This document shows, in pieces, positions 55,291-63,575 of a DNA stretch of 64,000 nt (position 1 is its first letter; each line of letters starts with the position of its first letter). The notes below the pieces were generated by a model that did no database searches, was not told the DNA's origin, and saw nothing but the letters and a program-made list of their open reading frames with translations. The position numbers and the translations under genes are program-made. Location: positions 1 through 64,000 of the forward strand of contig NZ_JALBGD010000013.1 of NCBI RefSeq assembly GCF_023507705.1. Reading direction: 5' to 3'. This DNA comes from Stappia sp. WLB 29. Lineage in GTDB: Bacteria > Pseudomonadota > Alphaproteobacteria > Rhizobiales > Stappiaceae.

Positions 55291-56082
55291 ATGACCAGCG
55301 ACCTGGCCATAACTGCGCGCCAGCGCGAGATCGCCGATCTGGTGCAGTCGAACGGCTTCGCCTCGGTCGAGGCGCTGGCCGAGCGGTTCGAGGTAACCAC
55401 GCAGACGATCCGGCGTGACCTCACCCGGCTGTGCGAGCACGGCATTCTGCGGCGCACCCATGGCGGTGTCGAGCCCCCCGCGCCCGCCGGCAACCTTCAT
55501 TACGCACGCCGGCAGATCCTGAACCTGCCGCAGAAACGGGCGATTGCCGAGACCGTCGCCCGCCATGTGCCGGACGGCGCCTCGCTGGCGTTTTCCATCG
55601 GCACGACGCCCGAGATCGTGATGCAGACGCTCGGCCGCCACCAGGGGCTACGCGTGTTCACCAACAACCTGCATGTCGCCTTCTCCGCCTCGCAGAACCC
55701 GGACTTCGAAGTGACCATCGCCGGCGGACGGCTGCGCCACGGCGACCGCGACATCCTGGGCGCCGATACCGAGCGCTTCTTCTCCGCCTACAAGGTCGAT
55801 ATCGGCATTTTCGGCGTCGCCGGCGTCGATGCCGACGGCACGCTGCTCGACTTCCATGAGGACGAGGTCGCCGCGCGCCAAGCGATCCTTGCCAACTGCC
55901 GACGCGCGTTCCTCGTGCTCGACGCCAGCAAGTTCGGCCGGCCCGCGCATGTGCGCGGTGGCCACATCACCGACGTTGCCACGGTCTTTTGCGACGCTGC
56001 CCTGCCCGCCTCCGTCGAGGCGCTGCTGACGGCGGCCGGACGCGAGAGCGTGGTGTGCACCAACAACAACGAGGAGCGCTGA
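55291..56082 (+). CDS. DeoR/GlpR family transcriptional repressor
   Basis: Sugar-phosphate-responsive repressor of 263 residues. The N-terminal winged helix-turn-helix reads ARQREIADLVQSNGFASVEA then LAERFEVTTQTIRRDLTRLC, and LRRTHGG is the DeoR signature. The C-terminal DeoRC domain contains SIGTTPEIVMQTL, VTIAGGRLRHGDRDILG and FGVAGVDADGTLLDFHEDEV, typical of GlpR-like sensors. It is the first gene of a five-gene operon; its TGA overlaps the ATG of the transporter ATPase (TGATG). The palindromes before it are its likely operator. The effector is unproven, with glycerol-3-phosphate the obvious candidate. Confidence 0.92.
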   Translation: MTSDLAITARQREIADLVQSNGFASVEALAERFEVTTQTIRRDLTRLCEHGILRRTHGGVEPPAPAGNLHYARRQILNLPQKRAIAETVARHVPDGASLAFSIGTTPEIVMQTLGRHQGLRVFTNNLHVAFSASQNPDFEVTIAGGRLRHGDRDILGADTERFFSAYKVDIGIFGVAGVDADGTLLDFHEDEVAARQAILANCRRAFLVLDASKFGRPAHVRGGHITDVATVFCDAALPASVEALLTAAGRESVVCTNNNEER

Positions 56083-57161
56083 TGAACACGCCCGCGACAG
56101 ACGGCCGCCCGGGGGGCCAGGAAATCCTGCTCGAGAATGTCTCGAAGGTCTGGGGCGCCCACAAGGCGGTCGACGACCTGTCGATCCGCGTGCCCGCCGG
56201 CACGTTCACAGTCCTGCTGGGCCCGTCGGGCTGCGGCAAGTCGACGACGCTGCGGATGATCGCCGGGCTGGAAAGCGCCGATGCGGGACGCATCCTGATC
56301 GGCGGGCGGGACGTCACCCACCTGCCGGCGGCCGAACGCGACCTTGCGATGGTGTTCCAGTCCTATGCGCTGTTTCCCCATCTCGACGTTGCCGAGAACA
56401 TCGTCTTCGGCCTGAAGGTGCGCCGTGTGGCCAGGGACGAGCGCGAGGCGCGGCTGAAGCGCGTCGCCGACCTCCTGGGCCTGTCCGCCCTGCTCGACCG
56501 CAAGCCCTCGCAGCTGTCGGGCGGCCAGCAGCAGCGCGTGGCACTGGGGCGTGCCATCATCGCCGAGCGACCCGTCTGCCTGATGGACGAGCCGCTGTCC
56601 AATCTCGACGCCAAGCTGCGCCATGAGATGCGGGTGGAGATCCGCGCGCTGCAGAAGAAGCTCGGCTTCACCATGGTCTATGTCACCCACGACCAGGTCG
56701 AGGCCATCACCATGGCCGATCAGGTGGTGCTGCTGAACGGCGGCCGCCTGGAACAGGCGAGCGATCCGCGCGCCCTCTACCAGCGGCCCGAGACGCCGTT
56801 CGCGGCGCGCTTCATCGGCGTTCCGCCGATGAACGTGCTGCCGGGCGCGCTGCTGGCCGACCTGGACGCGGGTCTCGCCGCCCACAAGGTCGGCCTGCGG
56901 CCCGAGTCCTTAATGCTGGCGGACCGCGGCCCGCTCGCCGCACGGGTGGCGAGCCTGGAATATCTCGGCGCCGACATGCTGATCGACTGCGAGGCCGGTG
57001 GAACCATCTTTACCGTCCGCCTGCCGGGCGACCACGACATCGCCGCCGGCACGGACATCCGCCTCGGCTTCGCGCCGCAGGACCTGCACGTCTTCGACGG
57101 CACCACCGGCCATCGCCGCGACGATCTCGCGGCGGCCACGGGAGCCCGCATCGCCGGTTGA
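56082..57161 (+). CDS. ugpC: carbohydrate ABC transporter ATP-binding protein (UgpC/MalK type)
   Basis: CUT1-family ATPase of 359 residues. Walker A GPSGCGKSTTLRMIAGLE lies near 47, the Q-loop is VFQSYALFPHL, the signature is [16 protein letters not shown] near 144, Walker B is CLMDEPLSNLDAKLR and the H-loop is VTHDQVEA. The C-terminal 110 residues form TOBE regulatory domains (VGLRPESLML, IRLGFAPQDLHVFD). It powers the permease pair encoded downstream. Placing the ATPase gene directly after the repressor and before the binding protein is common for alphaproteobacterial Ugp-like operons. Confidence 0.88.
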   Translation: MNTPATDGRPGGQEILLENVSKVWGAHKAVDDLSIRVPAGTFTVLLGPSGCGKSTTLRMIAGLESADAGRILIGGRDVTHLPAAERDLAMVFQSYALFPHLDVAENIVFGLKVRRVARDEREARLKRVADLLGLSALLDRKPSQLSGGQQQRVALGRAIIAERPVCLMDEPLSNLDAKLRHEMRVEIRALQKKLGFTMVYVTHDQVEAITMADQVVLLNGGRLEQASDPRALYQRPETPFAARFIGVPPMNVLPGALLADLDAGLAAHKVGLRPESLMLADRGPLAARVASLEYLGADMLIDCEAGGTIFTVRLPGDHDIAAGTDIRLGFAPQDLHVFDGTTGHRRDDLAAATGARIAG

Positions 57162-57287
57162 GGCGAAGGACGACATCAACAGGAGCCGCAAACGGCCTCT
57201 GCAAGAAAACGCTTCCGCGCCGCGCGCGGGACGTCAAGCCGGCAAGGACAGCGCAAAGCGGCCGGCACAACATGAGGGAAGGCAGAC

Positions 57288-58583
57288 ATGTTGAAATCGA
57301 TGCTGATGAAGGCCGTCGCCACGGCGACCCTTTCGACCGGACTGGCACTCGGCACATGGGCCTCCGCCCAGGCCGTCGAGCTGCAGTTCTTCTTTCCGGT
57401 GGCTGTCGGCGGCAAGGCCGCCGAGACCATCCAGGCCCTGACCGACGAATACGTCGCGAACAACCCGGACGTGAAGATCGACGCGGTCTATTCCGGCTCG
57501 TACCAGGACACCATCGCCAAGGTGATCACCGCCTCGCGCGGCGGCACCCCGCCACAGCTGTCCATGGCCCTGTCGGCCGACATGTTCACCCTGATCGACG
57601 AGGACCTGATCGTCCCCTTCGACGACTACCTGAAGAGCGATGAGGACAAGGCCTGGCTCGAAGGCTTCTATCCCGCCTTCATGGAAAACAGCCAGACCGG
57701 CGGCAAGACCTACGGCATCCCGTTCCAGCGCTCCACCCCGGTGATGTACTGGAACAAGGAGGCCTTCAAGGAAGCCGGCCTCGACCCCGAAACACCCCCC
57801 GCGACCTGGGAAGAGCTGGTCGAATTCGGCAAGAAGCTGACCAAGAAGGACGCCAACGGCAACGTCACCCAGTGGGGCGTGCGCATCCCGAGCTCCGGCT
57901 TCCCCTATTGGCTGTTCCAGGGCCTGACGACGCAGAACGACGTCATCCTGGCCAACAGCGAGGGCAACAAGACCAATTTCGACGACCCGAAGGTCGCCGA
58001 GGCGCTGCAGTACATGGTCGACCTGTCGACCAAGCACGGCGTGATGGAGCCGGGCATCATCGAGTGGGGCGCAACGCCGAAGGCCTTCTTCGAGCGTCAG
58101 ACCGCGATCATGTGGACCACCACCGGCAACCTGACCAACGTGCGCGACAATGCGCCGTTCGAGTTCGGCGTCGGCATGCTGCCCGCCAACAAGCGTCGCG
58201 GCGCGCCGACCGGCGGCGGCAACTTCTACCTGTTCAAGGGCGCGTCCGAAGAGCAGCTGACCGCGGCCGCCGACTTCGTGAAGTGGATCACCGGTCCCGA
58301 GCAGGCGGCCAAGTGGACCATCGCCACGGGTTACGTCGCACCGCGTCCGGACGCCTGGGAAACCGAGGCGATGAAGACCTACGCCGCCGACTTCCCGCCG
58401 GCCACCGTCGCCCGCGACCAGCTCGAGTTCGCCGTCGCGGAGCTCTCGACCTACCAGAACCAGCGCGTGACGACGATCTTCAACGATGCGCTGGCCGCCG
58501 CGATCACCGGCCAGAAGGACGCCGCGACCGCTCTGAAGGACGCGCAGGCCCAGGCCGACGCGATCCTCGCCGAGTATCGCTGA
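57288..58583 (+). CDS. ugpB: carbohydrate ABC transporter substrate-binding protein (UgpB-like)
   Basis: Periplasmic binding protein of 431 residues with a signal peptide (ATLSTGLALGTWASAQA, cleavage near 29). The mature part begins VELQFFFPVAVGG and includes YQDTIAKVITASRGGTPPQL, GIPFQRSTPVMYWNKEAFKE and GAPTGGGNFYLFKGASEEQL, features shared with glycerol-3-phosphate binding proteins. Sugar binding rather than glycerol-3-phosphate cannot be excluded. The 126-base gap before it and the large hairpin after it suggest separate control of its higher expression. Confidence 0.88.
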   Translation: MLKSMLMKAVATATLSTGLALGTWASAQAVELQFFFPVAVGGKAAETIQALTDEYVANNPDVKIDAVYSGSYQDTIAKVITASRGGTPPQLSMALSADMFTLIDEDLIVPFDDYLKSDEDKAWLEGFYPAFMENSQTGGKTYGIPFQRSTPVMYWNKEAFKEAGLDPETPPATWEELVEFGKKLTKKDANGNVTQWGVRIPSSGFPYWLFQGLTTQNDVILANSEGNKTNFDDPKVAEALQYMVDLSTKHGVMEPGIIEWGATPKAFFERQTAIMWTTTGNLTNVRDNAPFEFGVGMLPANKRRGAPTGGGNFYLFKGASEEQLTAAADFVKWITGPEQAAKWTIATGYVAPRPDAWETEAMKTYAADFPPATVARDQLEFAVAELSTYQNQRVTTIFNDALAAAITGQKDAATALKDAQAQADAILAEYR

Positions 58584-58626
58584 CGCCTGACGGCAGGCCG
58601 GGCAACCGGCTCACGCCAAAAACCCA

Positions 58627-58656
58627 GGGGACCGGCAGCCATCGCTGCCGGTCCCC
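58627..58656 (+). repeat. 13-bp perfect hairpin between binding protein and permease genes
   Basis: GGGGACCGGCAGC (58627-58639) and GCTGCCGGTCCCC (58644-58656) pair perfectly around the loop CATC. No T-run follows. Such intercistronic hairpins after binding-protein genes are known to stabilise the upstream mRNA and lower permease expression. Confidence 0.75.
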
Positions 58657-58713
58657 GACCCGGTCCGGGGCAGGACGGGCCGACAGGAATGCGAGGGAAG
58701 GACCAAGGGCAAG

Positions 58714-59628
58714 ATGACGACCGCGACAGGCCGCACGAGAGTGCCGATGCTGATACGCAGCCGCGAGTGGGTGCACGCGTGGCTGTTGCTGCTTCCCGCG
58801 CTCTTCTTCCTTTTCGCCTTCACCCATGTGCCGGCGGTGATGACCCTGTGGAACAGCTTCCACTCGACCCCGCGCGGCCGGAGGCCGGCCCGCTTCATCG
58901 GCCTCGACAATTACGAGCGGATGATGGGCGATCCCATCTTCTGGAAGGTGCTCGGCAACAATCTGTGGTTCGCCTTCGGCACGATCCCGCTCTCCATCGG
59001 CATCGCCATCGTCATGGCCCTGTGGGTCAATGACCGCCTTGCGGGGCGCGGCTTCGTGCGCATGGCCTATTTCACCCCGACCGTGCTGCCGCTGATCGCC
59101 GTCGCCAATATCTGGCTGTTCTTCTACACGCCGGGCTTCGGCCTGATCGACCAGGTCGGCTCGGCCCTGTTCGGCTGGCCGCAGACCAACTGGCTCGGCG
59201 ACCCGTCCACCGCACTCAACGCCGTCATCGTCGTCACGGTGTGGAAGGAAGCCGGCTTCTTCATGATCTTCTATCTTGCGGCCCTGCAGGCGATCCCGCC
59301 CTCCCTGGTGGAAGCGGCGAAGATCGAGGGCGCTGGCCGCTGGACGATCTTCTGGCGCATCACCTTCCCCCTGATGATGCCGACCACCCTCTTCGTGTCG
59401 ATCAATGCGGTGATCAACTCGTTCCGCCTGGTCGACCACATCTTCATCCTGACCAATGGCGGCCCGGACAACGCCTCCTCGCTGCTGCTGTTCCACATCT
59501 ACGAGACGGCCTTCAAGTACTGGGAGACCGGCTACGGCGCGACGCTGACCGTCGCGATGCTGGCGATCCTGTGTGCGCTCGCCATCGGCCAGTTCTTCTT
59601 CTTCGACCGCAGGGTGCACTACAAATGA
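58714..59628 (+). CDS. ugpA: carbohydrate ABC transporter permease (UgpA-like)
   Basis: MalF/UgpA-type permease of 304 residues with six predicted membrane helices, starting with AWLLLLPALFFLFAFTHVPAV near 18. The EAA loop that contacts the ATPase is IPPSLVEAAKIEGAGRWTIF (about 192-211). NNLWFAFGTIPLSIGIAIVM marks the second helix pair. It ends in an ATGA overlap with the partner permease, so the two subunits are made together. Confidence 0.92.
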   Translation: MTTATGRTRVPMLIRSREWVHAWLLLLPALFFLFAFTHVPAVMTLWNSFHSTPRGRRPARFIGLDNYERMMGDPIFWKVLGNNLWFAFGTIPLSIGIAIVMALWVNDRLAGRGFVRMAYFTPTVLPLIAVANIWLFFYTPGFGLIDQVGSALFGWPQTNWLGDPSTALNAVIVVTVWKEAGFFMIFYLAALQAIPPSLVEAAKIEGAGRWTIFWRITFPLMMPTTLFVSINAVINSFRLVDHIFILTNGGPDNASSLLLFHIYETAFKYWETGYGATLTVAMLAILCALAIGQFFFFDRRVHYK

Positions 59629-60476
59629 CCGCCGCAGCCGACGCCCCCGCCCGCCCGCGCCGCCGGCGCTTCGACCTCGACCGGACGCTCAACACGCTCG
59701 CCGCCTGGGTGCTGGCCCTGATGTGGATCCTGCCGCTCGCCTTCGCGATCTGGACGGCGATCCACCCCTCCGCTTACGAGGCCCGCTTCGAGTTGCTGGC
59801 GCCGCTCACTTTCGAGAATTTCGAGAAGGCCTGGGGGGCCGCGCCCTTCGCGCGCTACTTCCTCAACACCTTCATGCTGGTGACGTTGATTCTCGCCGGC
59901 CAGTTCCTGCTGTGCACGCTGGCCGCCTATGCCTTCGCGCGCTTCACCTTTCCCGGCCGTTCGATCCTGTTCACGCTGGTGCTGCTGCAGCTGCTGGTGA
60001 TGCCGGACATCCTGATCGTCGAGAACTACAAGACCATGCGCATTCTCGGCCTGGTCGACACCATCCCGGCGATCGCGCTGCCCTATATCGCCTCCGGCTT
60101 CGGCATCTTCCTGCTGCGCCAGACCTTCATGACCGTGCCGCGCGAGCTCGACGAGGCCGCGCGCATCGAGGGCTCCAGCATCCTCGGCATCCTGTGGCGG
60201 GTCTACATCCCGCTCGCCAAGCCGACCTATCTCGCCTACGGCCTCGTCTCGGTCAGCCACCACTGGAACAACTTCCTGTGGCCGCTGATCGTCACCAACT
60301 CGGTCGACACGCGCCCGGTCACGGTCGGTCTCAGCGTCTTCTCGGCCATCGATTCCGGTATCGAGTGGTCGGTGATCAATGCGGCGACGCTGATGACCTC
60401 CGGACCGCTGCTGATCGCCTTCCTGCTGTTCCAGCGCCAGTTCGTGCAGAGCTTCATGCGCGCCGGCATCAAGTAA
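59625..60476 (+). CDS. ugpE: carbohydrate ABC transporter permease (UgpE-like)
   Basis: MalG/UgpE-type permease of 283 residues and the last gene of the operon. The N-terminal arginine-rich stretch is followed by the first helix (NTLAAWVLALMWILPLAFAI). The EAA motif is VPRELDEAARIEGSSILGIL (about 166-185). The C-terminal LIAFLLFQRQFVQSFMRAGIK is a hallmark ending of this family. ATG 59625 overlaps the ugpA stop by four bases. Confidence 0.93.
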   Translation: MTAAADAPARPRRRRFDLDRTLNTLAAWVLALMWILPLAFAIWTAIHPSAYEARFELLAPLTFENFEKAWGAAPFARYFLNTFMLVTLILAGQFLLCTLAAYAFARFTFPGRSILFTLVLLQLLVMPDILIVENYKTMRILGLVDTIPAIALPYIASGFGIFLLRQTFMTVPRELDEAARIEGSSILGILWRVYIPLAKPTYLAYGLVSVSHHWNNFLWPLIVTNSVDTRPVTVGLSVFSAIDSGIEWSVINAATLMTSGPLLIAFLLFQRQFVQSFMRAGIK

Positions 60477-60503
60477 GGACGGACTTCCTTCGCGCGAATG
60501 CAA

Positions 60504-60537
60504 GACACCCGGCGGGCGGGCGGCCTGCCGGGGTGTC
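60504..60537 (+). terminator. hairpin terminator after the sugar transporter operon
   Basis: GACACCC (60504-60510) pairs with GGGTGTC (60531-60537), with further GC pairing inside (GGC/GCC). Only a weak GCTTTCT run follows, so termination may be partial. The remaining bases to 60732 show nothing further I can name. Confidence 0.5.
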
Positions 60538-60732
60538 GCTTTCTGGAGCGAGAGCGCGTCCTCCTTGCACGGCGTCCGTTTTTTTCGGCGCTGCGTCCGG
60601 CAGCTGCGGATCGCGCTTGGCCGCGGGCGCGGCTGGCGACAAGAAGGAGCAGCGTGCCATCCGCCGCGTCGAGGGGGGCGATGTGGCACCGATCCCCGGA
60701 CCGACTTCCAGAACGGATTTCAGGATACGCGC

Positions 60733-61380
60733 ATGACCCTTTCCCGTACCGCACGCTCGGCTCGCGCCCAGGCGGCCACTGTCCTGCTGTTTGCCGCCGC
60801 CCTCGCCGGCTGCCAGGCTCCGGCCGGTTCAGGCCCGCCGCCACCGCCGCCGGCGTTTGCAGCGCCGAACTTCGGCTCTCCGGCCTTCGGAACCAACCAA
60901 GCCGCTTCCTCCTCGCCGATGCAACGCACCGCCACTCTCTCGTCCTCTTCGAAATCGTGGGTGACACCGGACGGCACCCGCCACACCAAGTCGTCCAGCA
61001 CCACCGCTTCGGTGCGTGTCGACCCCAACGCGATGGGCAATGCCGCTGCGATGCTGTTCGGCGCGATGATGGGTCAATCGGGCACCACCCCCGCCCCCGT
61101 TACCAAGGGGCAGATCGCCGGCGACTGGAATGTCGATGTCGACGGCAAGCAGTGCCGCCTGTCGCTGCGCCCGACCGGCGCGGGCATGGGCGACTTCGCC
61201 TCCACATTCGGATGCATGGGCACCGACCTGCAGAGCGTCTCCAGTTGGTCCCTGCGGGGCAACGAGGTCGTGCTGACCGGCATGATGAGCAAGCGCGTCG
61301 CGGTGCTCGCCCTCAACGGCACCAACCGTATGGACGGTACGGCGGACGGCTCTTCGGGCAGGATCATCGCCTGGCGCTGA
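60733..61380 (+). CDS. Omp19-like lipoprotein with protease-inhibitor (AprI/Inh) domain
   Basis: Outer-membrane lipoprotein of 215 residues. The lipobox LAGC (cysteine near residue 27) follows a hydrophobic signal. A P/S/T/A-rich linker (about 28-120) leads to a C-terminal beta-barrel: GQIAGDWNVDVDGKQCRLSL, FASTFGCMGTDLQSVSSWSL and EVVLTGMMSKRVAVLAL. The two cysteines and the spaced tryptophans fit the Inh/Omp19 family; Brucella Omp19 inhibits proteases. The role here is inferred from this resemblance. It is separated from the sugar transporter by about 256 bases. Confidence 0.82.
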   Translation: MTLSRTARSARAQAATVLLFAAALAGCQAPAGSGPPPPPPAFAAPNFGSPAFGTNQAASSSPMQRTATLSSSSKSWVTPDGTRHTKSSSTTASVRVDPNAMGNAAAMLFGAMMGQSGTTPAPVTKGQIAGDWNVDVDGKQCRLSLRPTGAGMGDFASTFGCMGTDLQSVSSWSLRGNEVVLTGMMSKRVAVLALNGTNRMDGTADGSSGRIIAWR

Positions 61381-61420
61381 CGCATGAGGCCGGCGCAGGA
61401 CCCGTTCGGCGCCGCATCCA

Positions 61421-62521
61421 TCAGGCACTGAGAAGCCGAATCCACTCCTCGTAGCGGCGGTCGAGATCGCGGTCGAAATCACTGCACGCCCGCTCCGCAC
61501 CGACCGGAGCCGCCCGCATGTCCCGCGCCGTGGTCCCGAAGCGGGCACGGAAGGCGCGCGAAAACGCACTGTCATTGGCGAAGCCGCAATCGGCCGCGAT
61601 GGCCGAGATCGGCCGTTCGGCAAAGCGATGGTCGATCAGCATACGCAGCGCCAGCCGCAACCGCTGTTCGCGGATATAGGCGAGCACCCCGCCGAAGGAC
61701 TCGAACATCTCGTAAAGCCGGGTCCGCGACACGCCTGACAGCCGCGCCACCCGTGCCGGCGACAGGTCCGGATCGCGAAGATGCTCGGCGATCCGCTGGC
61801 GCGCCCGCACCAGCAACGCAAAGGCGATGCCCGCCTCTCCCTGGCCGTCGTCGCGCCGGCTTGCGTTGAGGCAGGCGGCCGTCAGCGCCACGGTCGCCGC
61901 GCTGGCCTCGGTTGCCTGCGACAGGTGCATATCCGACGCCAGCGCCTTCAGCGTCGTCATGTGATCGATCAACAGGCGAGCGAGCGGATTTCCCTGCGCC
62001 TGAATGACCTGCATGTGCCGATCGCCGGCCTGCTTGAGCTGAGGCTCGATGAGCGAGCGCGGCACGAGCAGAGACAGGTTGGTGAAGTCGCTGGTTTCCG
62101 ACCGCATCTCCTGTGCCAGATCGAAGACCACCAGTGCATCCTGGCCGAAGACCTCGTCCCGGCCGCGGTGGTGGAACTCCATCCGACCCTGCTCGTAGAC
62201 CTGGATCATCAGATGATCCATGCCGTCGCGGGCGATGGTTGCCGACGAGCGCGCCCAGGATTGGGCCTCGGTCCTGGTCCGGGCCAACGCCACATCGCCG
62301 ATCACATGGGCATCGAGCTCCGCGCGAAATCCATGGGCACGACGCTCACGCGGCACGCCCACCTCGAAGACGCAACCGATGCTTTCGCGCCAGACCTCGA
62401 ACTGGTCGGCGAGCGGAATGGCATCCAGCGAGAATACAGAATGCGGAACGCGCGAGATGTCTTCCGTCGCCAAACTTCCCTCCTCGGGATTTATGCCGAG
62501 GAATTTAGCAGGAGTTGACAC
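61421..62521 (-). CDS. AraC family transcriptional regulator
   Basis: Regulator of about 366 residues. The N-terminal two-thirds is the AraC-binding-like sensor (PLADQFEVWRESIGCVFEVG and DHLMIQVYEQGRMEFHHRGR). The C-terminal AraC DNA-binding domain has both helix-turn-helices: DPDLSPARVARLSGVSRTRL YEMF and AIAADCGFANDSAFSRAFRA followed by RFGTTARDMR. The annotated start is GTG at 62521; a TTG at LATEDISRV with GGAGGGAAG in front is an alternative 16 codons downstream. It converges on the Omp19-like gene. The target genes are unknown. Confidence 0.9.
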   Translation of the reverse strand: MSTPAKFLGINPEEGSLATEDISRVPHSVFSLDAIPLADQFEVWRESIGCVFEVGVPRERRAHGFRAELDAHVIGDVALARTRTEAQSWARSSATIARDGMDHLMIQVYEQGRMEFHHRGRDEVFGQDALVVFDLAQEMRSETSDFTNLSLLVPRSLIEPQLKQAGDRHMQVIQAQGNPLARLLIDHMTTLKALASDMHLSQATEASAATVALTAACLNASRRDDGQGEAGIAFALLVRARQRIAEHLRDPDLSPARVARLSGVSRTRLYEMFESFGGVLAYIREQRLRLALRMLIDHRFAERPISAIAADCGFANDSAFSRAFRARFGTTARDMRAAPVGAERACSDFDRDLDRRYEEWIRLLSA

Positions 62522-62596
62522 CGCTGCAAGGGAACACGATGAGCCGAAGACGGCCCTTGCTCCCCAAACATGCCGCGCAAGGCCGGAATGGCTGGC

Positions 62597-63286
62597 TCAA
62601 TCTCCGTTGAGGCGGGCCGTCGTGTCCTCGGAAAAACCGGCTTTCGACTTTTTCTCGAATGCCGCACGCCAGGACGCCGACAACGGCGCCAACGCTGCGA
62701 TAGCGGCGGCCACCGACGGATCGAGGTGCGGATCGAAGCGGGCTGCAACGACCCTGTCGAGCGGCCAGTCTGGACAGGGACGGGCCGTCAGCTCCATCGT
62801 ATCGCCGACTGAGATCCGCCCGCCCTCCAGCACGCGGTAGTACCAGCCGGTGCGCCCGCTCTTCTGCATCGCCATCGCCATCTCGTCGATCCGCGTGTGG
62901 GCGGGCAGTTTCCAGCAAGGCTGGCGCCCCTGACAGATCTCGACAAGCGTGGATCCGATGCGGAAACGGTCGCCGATACAGACATCCGCCTCCGCCACGC
63001 CGAGCGTCGAGATGTTTTCGCCAAAGCCCCCGGCAACAAGGCGCTCGGCGTGCTCGGGCCACCGCGCCGCCCAATAGGCATAGTGATCGGCGGGATAGTG
63101 GTGCAGCGCCTTTTCCGGCCCGCCATGCACGGCCCGGTCCGCCTGCTCGTCGTCCTCAAAGCCGTCCAAGCCGAGCTCCAGGGGACCGGGGACGGCCTCC
63201 TTGCCGATAGCCGAAGGCGGCTTGCCATCCCAGCGCTCGCGCGCCTTCCCAATGTAAAGGCCGGTCACGGTGGCAATGATCTGCAT
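62597..63286 (-). CDS. MOSC domain-containing protein (YiiM-like)
   Basis: About 229 residues. The MOSC core is visible as RAVHGGPEKALHHYPADHYA, GGFGENISTLGVAEADVCIG and FRIGSTLVEICQGRQPCWKL, with the conserved cysteine of the family. YiiM-type proteins use a molybdenum cofactor to reduce N-hydroxylated bases such as 6-N-hydroxylaminopurine. The C-terminal part (ISVGDTMELTARPCPDWPLD) matches the YiiM extension. I use ATG 63286 (MQIIATVTGLYIG); the frame is open 38 codons upstream through the inverted repeat, which is unlikely to be coding. Confidence 0.88.
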   Translation of the reverse strand: MQIIATVTGLYIGKARERWDGKPPSAIGKEAVPGPLELGLDGFEDDEQADRAVHGGPEKALHHYPADHYAYWAARWPEHAERLVAGGFGENISTLGVAEADVCIGDRFRIGSTLVEICQGRQPCWKLPAHTRIDEMAMAMQKSGRTGWYYRVLEGGRISVGDTMELTARPCPDWPLDRVVAARFDPHLDPSVAAAIAALAPLSASWRAAFEKKSKAGFSEDTTARLNGD

Positions 63287-63371
63287 GAGGAAGCTCCGGT
63301 CGATCGGAAGGACCGGCACCTTACGCCTGCCCCGCCCACCTCTCAAGCGACCAGCTGTCGCGCGCCTTCCA

Positions 63372-63400
63372 TTGCGAACCAATAGATGATTGGTTCGCAA
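63372..63400. promoter_or_regulatory. 12-bp perfect inverted repeat, operator candidate
   Basis: TTGCGAACCAAT (63372-63383) and ATTGGTTCGCAA (63389-63400) are perfect inverse repeats with a 5-base spacer. It lies about 86 bases before the MOSC start and about 175 bases before the GntR start, in the shared divergent region. No gene ends here, so an operator is likelier than a terminator. Confidence 0.6.
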
Positions 63401-63575
63401 GCGCGAAAGTGCTCATGCAAATGCCAAAAGCATCAAACTAAGCCGAAAATTTCATCAACTGTGCACGTTTTGCAAGCTTTGAAAAAACCTGTTCCGCACC
63501 GGCTTGCCAGCTCTTTGCTTCTGCGCCAATAATGAGACCAATAAAGTAAAAGGTACAAGGCAGGCTCGAGTTCCC

